Positions 1-5,694 of a stretch of DNA of 11,306 bases are shown piece after piece. The first letter of the stretch is position 1, and each line of letters opens with the position of its first letter. This DNA comes from Prevotella merdae. GTDB lineage: Bacteria; Bacteroidota; Bacteroidia; Bacteroidales; Bacteroidaceae. Below the pieces are notes generated by a model, which was given only the letters and a program-made list of their open reading frames with translations, was not told where the DNA came from and searched no databases. Both the position numbers and the translations under genes were made by a program. The stretch is taken from NCBI RefSeq assembly GCF_900290275.1, contig NZ_LT985324.1, positions 1,115,144 through 1,126,449 of the forward strand, read 5' to 3'.

Positions 1-84
1 ATAATATACTTGGCGATTTAATATAATATAAATGCCACTTTAATATAATATAAATGGCAAAGTAATATAATATACTTTTTGCTA
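1..84. repeat. 22-bp tandem repeat array, cut by the window edge
   Basis: The 12-mer TAATATAATATA starts at 19, 41 and 63, and the first eight bases of the window are the tail of a copy starting at -3. The period is therefore exactly 22 bp. Each invariant 12-mer is followed by a different 10-bp spacer (CTTGGCGATT, AATGCCACTT, AATGGCAAAG, CTTTTTGCTA). The array lies just past the stop of the minus-strand gene ending at 95 and continues out of the window. It could be a set of protein-binding sites or a variable-number repeat. The sequence does not decide between these. The period is too short for CRISPR. Confidence 0.85.
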
Positions 85-94
85 TAGATTTTGA

Positions 95-514
95 TTATTT
101 TATGCGATTGGGTTTGGGGCGTGACAACAAGGCGTCGTTGATGCGGGCGCGGAGGTTGTCGATGGTCCTACCCTTTTCGAGTTTGGTGGCGAAGGGCAGG
201 AGGAGACGGATGAAACGCTCTTTTACTATCTCTTCCTCGGTGAGCCGTGACTCTTGCTCGAAGATGGAGATGACGATCATGGCAAATTCGGTGGCGTTAA
301 GGCATTCGCTTATTTGAGAGATATAGCCAGGTAGGTTCACCTTATCTATATATAGGGACAGCTTGCCTAATTCGGGGATTGAGGCGCTGTCTGGAGTTGG
401 GGTGCCAAGAATTTTCTCAGCATATTGGTCGCCATAGAAGTTTTGTACAGCCTCTGTGGCATTAGGGAGAATTTGGTTGTTTCCTCCGTTAATGTTGATT
501 GTTATATCATTCAT
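95..514 (-). CDS. Hypothetical protein, small, unrecognised
   Basis: I do not recognise this 139-residue protein. I chose the Met at 514 (MNDITININGG...) over the Met at 562. The mature-looking protein begins there with a beta-like N terminus, and the extra 16 residues run into the shared intergenic region. It is soluble-looking, has no signal peptide or membrane segment, and is mostly predicted helix after residue 45 (LGKLSLYIDKV, then acidic helical stretches). The basic C terminus (SRPKPNRIK) could touch nucleic acid. It is divergent from the HU-like gene, and its stop codon is next to the 22-bp tandem array. Some HU/smalltalk/amidase sets have variable small neighbours. Whether this one belongs to the set is inference. 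Confidence 0.6.
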   Translation of the reverse strand: MNDITININGGNNQILPNATEAVQNFYGDQYAEKILGTPTPDSASIPELGKLSLYIDKVNLPGYISQISECLNATEFAMIVISIFEQESRLTEEEIVKERFIRLLLPFATKLEKGRTIDNLRARINDALLSRPKPNRIK

Positions 515-577
515 AAGGTTAGTTTTTAATGATTTATCAATGGTTTGTAAACAAAAAATCAACGTGTGTCAACAGAA

Positions 578-608
578 TTGATTTGGGGTGTTGGATGTTG
601 TACCTTTG
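578..608 (+). promoter_or_regulatory. Bacteroidetes-type promoter for the HU-like gene
   Basis: TTG at 578-580, then 20 bases, then TACCTTTG at 601-608. This matches the Bacteroides consensus TTTG-N19-21-TAnnTTTG. Transcription would begin near 615, giving a leader of about 85 nt. The leader contains a short hairpin (CCCAT 675-679 / ATGGG 687-691) just before the start codon at 701. Confidence 0.7.
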
Positions 609-700
609 CAATGCAGTCAAGAAACAATGTATTACTTTTGCTGGGCGTCATGACTGAAGGCGTAAACACAAAGTCCCATACCGGCGATGGGCGCTGAAAA

Positions 701-1165
701 ATGATTAACTATAGTGTGTTCATGATGTCTAATCACTTTAGTAATGATGCTACTCCTAAGGCTTATGCCAAGAATCAGGTGAACGAGGTGTGGCCTATCG
801 AAAAGTTTGCAAAGCACATAGCCGACCACAATGGCGTATATAGTCGTGGCACGGTGAAGGGTGTGTTGAGCGACATGTGCGAGTGTCTGGTGGAGCAATT
901 GCTTAATGGCAACAAGATTCAACTGGGTGAGTTGGGTACGTTCGGTATATCCATCAGCAGCGAACCTGCTGAGAATCTGAATGATTTCTCGGCTAAGAAC
1001 ATCAAGGAGGTGAATATCGTGTTCGCTCCTGGCGCTGACTTTGAGAACCTTATCAACCGTGCCAAGTTTAATCCAGTGGCAAGTCGTGTCGTTCAGAATG
1101 CCGCGCTTAAGGCGGAGAAGAACGGTGAAGCCAACGTGGATATCGAGGGCATTAAGAAGAAGTAG
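701..1165 (+). CDS. HU-like DNA-binding protein (Bacteroidetes HU-related family)
   Basis: A 154-residue protein of the Bacteroidetes HU-related family: an HU/IHF fold with a short N-terminal beta extension and a longer C-terminal tail than classical HU (about 90 residues). Residues 28-70 (VNEVWPIEKFAKHIADHNGV, then SRGTVKGVLSDM) form the helical dimerisation part. The segment LLNGNKIQLGELGTFGISI is the typical HU turn-and-strand block. The N terminus MINYSVFMMS fits family members and fixes the start at 701. It should bind or bend DNA as a dimer. It is the first gene after the promoter at 578-608 and is followed by the smalltalk and amidase genes on the same strand. The job of this gene set is not established. 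The lysine-rich tail (EGIKKK) fits DNA contact. Confidence 0.88.
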   Translation: MINYSVFMMSNHFSNDATPKAYAKNQVNEVWPIEKFAKHIADHNGVYSRGTVKGVLSDMCECLVEQLLNGNKIQLGELGTFGISISSEPAENLNDFSAKNIKEVNIVFAPGADFENLINRAKFNPVASRVVQNAALKAEKNGEANVDIEGIKKK

Positions 1166-1224
1166 TTATTGAACTCATGTAATGTATGAGGCTTATTTTA
1201 TTCATCTATTTAAAGACTACGAGT

Positions 1225-1320
1225 ATGAAGATTAACTGGAAGAAGGTGGCAATGTATGTGCTGCGAGTGATTGAAATGATTGTTACGGGTGCGGCGGGCG
1301 GTGCCATGACGCAACTTTAA
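1225..1320 (+). CDS. Smalltalk protein (31-residue peptide)
   Basis: A 31-codon gene: it opens MKINWKKVAMYVL, followed by a hydrophobic helix and the glycine/alanine-rich segment TGAAGGAMTQL. This is the recognisable pattern of the Bacteroidetes 'smalltalk' small-protein family, which is found between an HU-like gene and an N-acetylmuramoyl-L-alanine amidase gene, as here. The basic start followed by about 20 hydrophobic residues suggests a small membrane-inserting peptide. A holin-like role beside the amidase is conceivable but is only inference. The stop codon TAA leads straight into a TTTTGAA heptad repeat. Confidence 0.85.
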   Translation: MKINWKKVAMYVLRVIEMIVTGAAGGAMTQL

Positions 1321-1383
1321 TTTTGAATTTTGAATGTTGAATTTTGAGTTGTTCGCTGCTACGCATGCGATGAAGAATTGTTC
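1319..1383 (+). repeat. Heptad TTTTGAA repeat with degenerate hairpin unit (copy 1)
   Basis: TTTTGAA-type heptads run from 1319 to 1352, followed by a diverged GTTCGCTGCTACGCATGCGA segment and AATTGTTCA. The order (heptads, small GC hairpin, AATTGTTCA) matches the units of the larger array at 1784-2037. It lies between the smalltalk stop codon and the amidase start. Confidence 0.7.
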
Positions 1384-1395
1384 ATATGTAGATTT

Positions 1396-1800
1396 ATGAG
1401 AACGATAACTTTGATTATTGTGCATTGCAGCGCTAACCGCGCTGGCAGCACATTGAGAATGGCGGACATTGACCGCTACCACCGCTCGCTGGGCTGGAAG
1501 GGTTGTGGATATCATTATGTTATTCCTACCGACGGCACTATTGAACGGGGTAGACCTGAGGCGCAAATCGGTGCGCATTGCAAGAATCATAACCGACATT
1601 CTATTGGTGTTGCATATATAGGAGGTCTTGCCGGTGACGGCAAGACTCCTTGTGACACCAGAACGGAAGCACAGAAGAGTGCGTTGAAACGGTTGCTTGG
1701 TGAACTGCATAAGCGTTATCCGAAAGCGTTGATAGTAGGACACTGTGACCTTGATCCACAAAAACCGTATTGCCCAGGGTTTAAGAATTTTGAGTTTTGA
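1396..1800 (+). CDS. N-acetylmuramoyl-L-alanine amidase (T7-lysozyme/PGRP type)
   Basis: A 134-residue type 2 amidase that would cleave the lactoyl-peptide bond between N-acetylmuramic acid and L-alanine in peptidoglycan. The putative zinc ligands are H10 (IIVHCSA), H116 (IVGHCDL) and C126 (PYCPGF). A tyrosine in GYHYVIP (39-41) and K123 are candidates for the T7 lysozyme Tyr/Lys catalytic pair. MRTITLIIVH at 1396 matches family N termini; the upstream Met at 1378 lies in repeat-derived sequence. There is no signal peptide, so export would need a partner (compare phage endolysins). Family members usually continue a few residues past the CPxF motif. Here the last residues (FKNFEF) and the TGA stop are written in TTTTGAA repeat sequence, so the natural C terminus has probably been replaced by the repeat. 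Catalytic residues are all kept, so activity is plausible. Confidence 0.88.
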   Translation: MRTITLIIVHCSANRAGSTLRMADIDRYHRSLGWKGCGYHYVIPTDGTIERGRPEAQIGAHCKNHNRHSIGVAYIGGLAGDGKTPCDTRTEAQKSALKRLLGELHKRYPKALIVGHCDLDPQKPYCPGFKNFEF

Positions 1801-2037
1801 ATTTTGAATTTTGAATTGTGCGCTTTGCGCATTAGGAATTGTTCAATTAGGAATTTTGAGTTGTGCACTATGCGCAATGTTGAATGTTGAATTTTGAGTT
1901 TTGAATTGTGCGTTATGCGCATTAGGAATTGTTCAATTAGGAATTGAGAATTATTAAATCAAAATTCAAAACTGAATAATTCACAATCGCCAAAGGCGAT
2001 AATTCAAAATTCAACACTCAAAACTCAACATTCAAAA
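1784..2037. repeat. Heptad TTTTGAA / hairpin repeat array between convergent gene ends
   Basis: The left half (1784-1945) has plus-sense heptads and two nearly identical 45-bp units exactly 90 bp apart (1811-1855 and 1901-1945, two mismatches), plus a partial unit at 1860-1876. Each unit has TTGAATT, a small hairpin with a 3-nt loop, and AGGAATTGTTCAATTAGGAATT-like sequence. The right half (1965-2037) carries the same heptads in the opposite sense (TTCAAAA), with a hairpin ATCGCC-AAA-GGCGAT at 1986-2000. The whole is thus an imperfect long inverted repeat that could fold into a large stem in either transcript and may act as the shared 3' end of the amidase and upxY-like genes. Confidence 0.85.
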
Positions 2038-3125
2038 AGGTAGCCGTAGTTGTTTTGCAACGCCTCGAATTCTGTTTCGCAGCGATCATGCAACTCTTTA
2101 TTGCTGTTCTTGAATATCTTTATAGTTTTCTCTATCTCTTCCTTTACGGTTCGTCCTGCATCAAAGATGGGTTTCAGTTCGTCCTTGAAATAGTCGATGA
2201 AAGGTGCATAGTAGTAGCCTATCTCTTCTATCATGAAATAGAAGGTATTATATGCATCTTTCAGATCCAGTTTTTTGTCTCTTACATCTGCAAGTGTCTG
2301 AAGACGGAGTATTTCGATGTTTTCTGCTTGGGCCGACACCTCTTGGGTGGTCTTTACTTTATGAAAGTAACGGTCGATAAAGGCGTTGCGCTCATGCAGG
2401 TTGCGCTTGTAGAACAGCTGGCGTTCTTTTTTGTCTGCCTCGTTCTTGTTTACTTCCTCAAAACATTCGGCATGTACGCCTGATAAGGCTACTGCCATTC
2501 CACCGACATCCATAACGAGCTTGCGGTCGCGGGCAATGCGGATGACATAACCTTCGAGTCCTGCATATTCACCAGTCATGATGCGAAGTAGAGTACGGTT
2601 CTTGGAATAATAAACAAAAGGACGAAGAAGGAAGCGGAGACGCTCTGGCTCAGTTTCTGCCACACGCATGAATGGCTCCATCTGGTTGCAAGGGATAGTG
2701 GCTACCTTTCCAGTGCTACAATTCTTACAGAGTTTGTATGAATTTATGTTTTTATTTAAGTAGTCCTGTAATGTTTTCGGGTCACCTTGCAAGAATATCA
2801 GTCCGCTAACAGAAGGAGTTTCCACTTCGCGCATTCCGCCTCTGTTACGGTGACGAGGGACATACCTTATTGTCTTATGCACAAAATGGGTTAATCCATC
2901 TTTTTTTAGCTGTTCTTCTATAGATTTTACTTTCTGGTTGTGAACAAAAAGATAACTCCATGACGTGCAGTTATTCTTCACCAGCGAACACTTCTTTATC
3001 GCTGAACCAGTCATTATGTCTGGCTCAGGAACGTGTGTGCCCTTTGGAAATTCATTGTTCTCAGATGTCTGAGAACTCTTTGTTTCGTCGGCTGTAGACT
3101 GAGAAATCGTGCAATCCTGCTTCAT
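2025..3125 (-). CDS. upxY: UpxY-family transcription antiterminator (NusG paralogue) with long C-terminal extension
   Basis: A NusG-like elongation factor of the UpxY type, which in Bacteroides lets RNA polymerase read through early termination in the leader of its own polysaccharide operon. The N-terminal 50 residues are Ser/Thr/Glu-rich and probably disordered. The NGN domain spans about residues 54-165 (WSYLFVHNQKV, then IRYVPRHRNR, then VSGLIFLQGD). A KOW segment follows at about 183-221 (TGEYAGLEGYVIRI, RKLVMDVGGMAVAL). Residues 225-366 are a charged, helical extension absent from typical UpxY proteins (roughly 170-190 residues). The start at 3125 is preceded by AGAGAGG. The last codons (LFEC, stop TGA) lie in heptad repeat. 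The nearest promoter is in the invertible segment 3329-3525, facing away as sequenced. No capsule gene follows downstream in the window. Confidence 0.85.
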   Translation of the reverse strand: MKQDCTISQSTADETKSSQTSENNEFPKGTHVPEPDIMTGSAIKKCSLVKNNCTSWSYLFVHNQKVKSIEEQLKKDGLTHFVHKTIRYVPRHRNRGGMREVETPSVSGLIFLQGDPKTLQDYLNKNINSYKLCKNCSTGKVATIPCNQMEPFMRVAETEPERLRFLLRPFVYYSKNRTLLRIMTGEYAGLEGYVIRIARDRKLVMDVGGMAVALSGVHAECFEEVNKNEADKKERQLFYKRNLHERNAFIDRYFHKVKTTQEVSAQAENIEILRLQTLADVRDKKLDLKDAYNTFYFMIEEIGYYYAPFIDYFKDELKPIFDAGRTVKEEIEKTIKIFKNSNKELHDRCETEFEALQNNYGYLFEC

Positions 3126-3151
3126 AACCTCTCTGCTACTTTATGTCACTG

Positions 3152-3183
3152 TTGGCTGCCATCACCTGAGATGGCAATGCCAA
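3152..3183 (-). promoter_or_regulatory. Leader hairpin upstream of upxY-like gene
   Basis: TGCCATC (3157-3163) pairs perfectly with GATGGCA (3170-3176) around a 6-nt loop. The flanking TTGGC (3152-3156) pairs with GCCAA (3179-3183) across a 2-nt bulge, giving 12 base pairs. In the upxY transcript this hairpin would sit about 27 nt before the start codon, just ahead of the AGAGAGG ribosome-binding-like sequence. No T-run follows, so it is not a classical terminator. It could affect translation or be a pause/recognition element for UpxY-type proteins. Confidence 0.45.
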
Positions 3184-3328
3184 TTTTACAATAACATTGT
3201 TCATAAAATCATACTATCTGTGTGTATGCTTGTCCAGTTATGGAATTCAATGTTTCACAAATCAAATGTGCTGATTGCGTCGCATTATCACCTCATAGTT
3301 GGCTTTGTGTCTCTATCTCTTTACGTAC

Positions 3329-3348
3329 TGTTTTCACATGATAAAACA
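3329..3348 (+). repeat. Inverted repeat left, putative recombination site (IRL)
   Basis: Perfect 20-bp reverse complement of 3506-3525. The two outer 6-mers TGTTTT and AAAACA flank an asymmetric 8-bp centre CACATGAT, a spacing typical of tyrosine-recombinase strand-exchange sites. Neighbouring bases do not extend the match, so the repeat is exactly bounded. Confidence 0.88.
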
Positions 3349-3485
3349 TTCACAATGAGAAAGAATGCTGTAAACAAAGGGCTTTTGAAACCTTGAAAAG
3401 TTGGATTTGTGAAACATTTTAGAGGGAATTCGGGGTTTTGCTAAACTTTTTCATTCAAAAATGATAAGAAGTGAAAGAAAAGTAG

Positions 3486-3493
3486 TATATTTG
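3486..3493 (+). promoter_or_regulatory. -7 promoter element inside the invertible segment
   Basis: TATATTTG followed by CAATG fits the TAnnTTTG box. No good TTTG is seen 19-21 bp upstream (the region is A-rich), so the -33 match is weak. Its position at the end of the invertible segment, next to the right repeat, is where the promoter sits in known phase-variable capsule loci. Confidence 0.6.
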
Positions 3494-3505
3494 CAATGTA
3501 GATAC

Positions 3506-3525
3506 TGTTTTATCATGTGAAAACA
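3506..3525 (-). repeat. Inverted repeat right, putative recombination site (IRR)
   Basis: Reads TGTTTTATCATGTGAAAACA on the plus strand, the exact reverse complement of the left repeat. It lies 12 bp downstream of the internal TATATTTG element, so transcription in the present orientation would start near this repeat and leave the segment to the right. Confidence 0.88.
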
Positions 3526-3681
3526 ATCACTCCTCCCTCCATTTGTTAAACACCACTCACCCTCCTTCTCCATAATAGGTAGTCTCCTCACATCTAACAT
3601 CACCGCATCCAATATGTTCAGTTTTTGCGATATAACCTTACCTTTCCATCGGTAGAAGTTCCAAACCACTTCTTATAAAAA
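3526..3681. other. Non-coding spacer between invertible promoter and terminator
   Basis: No convincing gene. A minus-strand open frame here (3451-3669) runs through the right inverted repeat and looks like no known protein. In the present orientation the invertible promoter would produce a short transcript of about 200 nt across this stretch, ending at the hairpin 3682-3722. It could be a small RNA or merely waste transcription. Confidence 0.4.
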
Positions 3682-3722
3682 AGCTAAAGAGCTGAGTGAA
3701 AATATCACTCAGCTCTTTAGCT
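3682..3722. terminator. Bidirectional intrinsic terminator (18-bp perfect stem)
   Basis: Positions 3682-3699 pair perfectly with 3705-3722 around a 5-nt loop (AGCTAAAGAGCTGAGTGA arm). On the minus strand the stem is followed by TTTTTTATAAG, a good U-tract, so it should end the ATPase/Toprim operon 34 bp after its stop codon. On the plus strand it would also block transcription leaving the invertible promoter in its present orientation, protecting the operon from antisense RNA. Confidence 0.88.
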
Positions 3723-3756
3723 ATATTGTCCGTTGTTGGCAATGTCATAATAAGTA

Positions 3757-4566
3757 CTACATATCCAACTTTTTTGTAAGTCCTTCTACTCCGTAGTAGT
3801 CAAGCACATAGATAGGAAATGCACTCAATACTGCCACCTTCGGACATTTGTGGTTGATATACTTTGTGTATTGGTTCTCAAATATGGTACTTTGTGCCTC
3901 GATATTCTTGGGCATTGAATAAGAATCATTCACCAAATAGTTCATCTTGAAAACATGGGCTTTTATTAACGTCTTCCACACTTCTTCGTTATAGTGATTT
4001 ATATTGTTTAGTTGTGGGTTGTTGTCACTTGCCGAAATTGATTTATAGTGTGGCTCTTTCAAACATTCGTCCAGTGTATCACATTCTTCTTTATAAGGAC
4101 ATTTTATCGCATCAAGGCTTTTACCTCGTTTGCATTTTGCAGTAGAGTTTTGAAAGGAGTCCAACTCCTTATAATGCCGGATGGCTTCTACCATGGGATA
4201 ACTGATATACAACATTCCGTTCTCTGTCTCATTGTCGAAGAATTGGAGCATTTCCATGATCTTAGAGTCGTCCGCCATTGTCGAATGTCCGTCATAATCG
4301 AAAAACAGATATATGTATGCGAAACTGTCACGATTGTAGTCTTTCAAGATTTCAGCGTTTTGGTGGCTGCGCTCTTTCAGAATACTGACTATATCAATGG
4401 CAAAGTCATCATCTTTCATCTGTCGGTAGAGTTGATATATCTCTGCGTCGTAGACGCACTTGATAGCTATCCTTTCGCCAAGAAAGTTCTTTTCAAGTTT
4501 ATCCACGTATTTCGGCTCAGCACTGTTGCCCTCATATACAAATAGCTGTAACTCCTTATTCGACAT
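3757..4566 (-). CDS. Toprim-like (RloB/AbiLii-like) partner of the ATPase; putative defence nuclease
   Basis: A 269-residue protein. Its N terminus has LFVYEGNSAEPKYVDKL, the glutamate-bearing first motif of Toprim/RloB-like proteins. YIYLFFDYDGHS at about 90-101 supplies the DxD motif for metal binding. Toprim partners of OLD/ABC-type ATPases act as nucleases in several anti-phage systems, so this is the likely effector; that is inference from family and context. In the middle, four cysteines spaced C-x10-C-x5-C-x5-C (in the CKRGK..KCPYKEEC..DEC segment) suggest a zinc-binding insertion. The start at 4566 (MSNKELQ) was chosen because AGGAGG lies 5 nt upstream; an in-frame Met at 4581 precedes that sequence. 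It overlaps the ATPase gene by 11 bp, indicating translational coupling. A terminator follows. Confidence 0.72.
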   Translation of the reverse strand: MSNKELQLFVYEGNSAEPKYVDKLEKNFLGERIAIKCVYDAEIYQLYRQMKDDDFAIDIVSILKERSHQNAEILKDYNRDSFAYIYLFFDYDGHSTMADDSKIMEMLQFFDNETENGMLYISYPMVEAIRHYKELDSFQNSTAKCKRGKSLDAIKCPYKEECDTLDECLKEPHYKSISASDNNPQLNNINHYNEEVWKTLIKAHVFKMNYLVNDSYSMPKNIEAQSTIFENQYTKYINHKCPKVAVLSAFPIYVLDYYGVEGLTKKLDM

Positions 4567-5671
4567 AGAAACCTCCTGCATTGTAAATCTTTTCTATATT
4601 ATGCACCTCACGTAGTTCCTTCTCGGTACATTTATGCAATGGAAGTATCTTTTTATTGTTCATCAGATAGTAACAGTCGGGACGCATCAAGTCATTGCTC
4701 ATGATTGAGGTGTTATGTGTCGTCAAAACAAACTGTATGCCTGTCTCTTTCAATTTCTTGACAACCAATCGCGAGAGTTTATGATGATAGAAAGCGTCAA
4801 ATTCGTCAATAAAGACAAATGACACTTCTTTTTTCTGTATCTGCAAATACCAGCAATAAAAGAGCATAAGTGAACTTGTTCCCGTTGACATGATTTCACG
4901 GAACAGCACCTTGTTTGCTCCAAAGTCAAAGGCTATATCTTTCTCTCCCATCACGTCGACAATCGCAAGTTTACACTCCACGTTAGCCTCGTTTAGGAAT
5001 TTCTCGAAATCCTGTACCTTACCTTGTTGGATAATGTCATTGATCAGGGTTCCTTTCTTCGATTCCAGTCCTATATAGGTTCTATCTTCTAATGAACGAA
5101 AGAACAACATATGCTCAACAAATGCGAAAAAGCCTTTGAAAGCATTGTTCTCACCATTATCTTCCAACTCCGAGTTGTTCTTCACATATTTCACTACCGA
5201 CAACTTGTTGTCAGTAATGGTTTTATTCAATGTTTCCGTACCTTTCAACTTGGAAACAAAAGTTGTGTTCTCATTATGTCGATCAAACGAAATCACTTCA
5301 TTTCCATTGATATAAAGGCATTCAGAAACGATGGTTTTATAATCGGTCTTTACGTAGGTATACCTTACAATAGAATCGGCAATCTGAAATTCATAGTCAA
5401 ACTTAGCCTCTCTGCTGTCATTGTAAGCATTGGTATAGTGCATATACGGAAATTCCAATCTTGCCTTTTCCGTCAGATGCTCAATGATGTCAAAGACAGC
5501 CCATCCCAAATTGGACTTACCACATCCGTTGTAACCATATATCATGGCATTATTCACAATGCCACCCTTTACACATTCCGGGTTGAACGTGTAATTCTTT
5601 GCTGTAGAGAGGTCAAACTCAAAATCTCCCTTAAAGCACTTAAAATTTGAAACCTTGAATTTTCTTAGCAT
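4556..5671 (-). CDS. AAA/ABC-type ATPase (OLD/RloA/AbiLi-like), putative defence ATPase
   Basis: A 371-residue ATPase. It opens MLRKFKVSNFKCFKG, the usual RecF/SMC/OLD N-terminal strand, with Walker A GYNGCGKS at residues 46-53. The C-terminal part has a signature-like STGTSSLMLFY, then Walker B VFIDEFDAFYHH and the H-loop FVLTTHNTSIM, in the order expected for OLD-family ABC ATPases. Start: an in-frame Met exists at 5716, but the promoter's -7 box (5695-5702) lies between it and the Met at 5671, so 5671 is preferred. It is the first gene of a two-gene operon with the Toprim-like protein. ATPases of this class act as sensors or scaffolds for their nuclease partner in AbiL, PARIS and retron-like defences. 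Which of these, if any, this belongs to needs structure-level comparison. Confidence 0.8.
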   Translation of the reverse strand: MLRKFKVSNFKCFKGDFEFDLSTAKNYTFNPECVKGGIVNNAMIYGYNGCGKSNLGWAVFDIIEHLTEKARLEFPYMHYTNAYNDSREAKFDYEFQIADSIVRYTYVKTDYKTIVSECLYINGNEVISFDRHNENTTFVSKLKGTETLNKTITDNKLSVVKYVKNNSELEDNGENNAFKGFFAFVEHMLFFRSLEDRTYIGLESKKGTLINDIIQQGKVQDFEKFLNEANVECKLAIVDVMGEKDIAFDFGANKVLFREIMSTGTSSLMLFYCWYLQIQKKEVSFVFIDEFDAFYHHKLSRLVVKKLKETGIQFVLTTHNTSIMSNDLMRPDCYYLMNNKKILPLHKCTEKELREVHNIEKIYNAGGFYVE

Positions 5672-5694
5672 AACTACATTCTTTTGTTTGCATG

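Larger units (their letters stand above)
3329..3525. promoter_or_regulatory. Invertible promoter segment flanked by perfect 20-bp inverted repeats
   Basis: The left repeat 3329-3348 (TGTTTTCACATGATAAAACA) is the exact reverse complement of 3506-3525. They enclose 157 bp. Each repeat is itself an imperfect palindrome (TGTTTT, 8-bp centre, AAAACA), as expected for a recombinase core site. The enclosed DNA contains a plus-strand TATATTTG (3486-3493) fitting the Bacteroidetes -7 box. The size and layout match invertible promoters ahead of Bacteroides upxY genes. In the orientation given, the promoter points right, away from upxY (OFF). After inversion the -7 box would fall at 3361-3368 on the minus strand, giving an upxY leader of about 230 nt. 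Confidence 0.85.

Noticed and set aside
1..84. CRISPR array
   Set aside because: The 22-bp period with 10-bp variable parts is too short for repeat plus spacer, and no cas gene is present.
1210..1922. Minus-strand open frames over the amidase gene and heptad array (including a low-complexity NSKF/IQNSKF-type translation)
   Set aside because: They are antisense to a well-supported amidase or are translations of the TTTTGAA repeat; no family resemblance.
3109..3669. Open frames in the upxY leader and across the invertible segment (plus 3109-3396, minus 3451-3669)
   Set aside because: They run through the inverted repeats, which would cut them on inversion, and resemble no known protein; the structure is better explained as regulatory.
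4048..5650. Plus-strand open frames (4048-4545, 5111-5650) opposite the Toprim/ATPase genes
   Set aside because: Antisense shadows of genes with clear Walker and Toprim motifs; no independent evidence.
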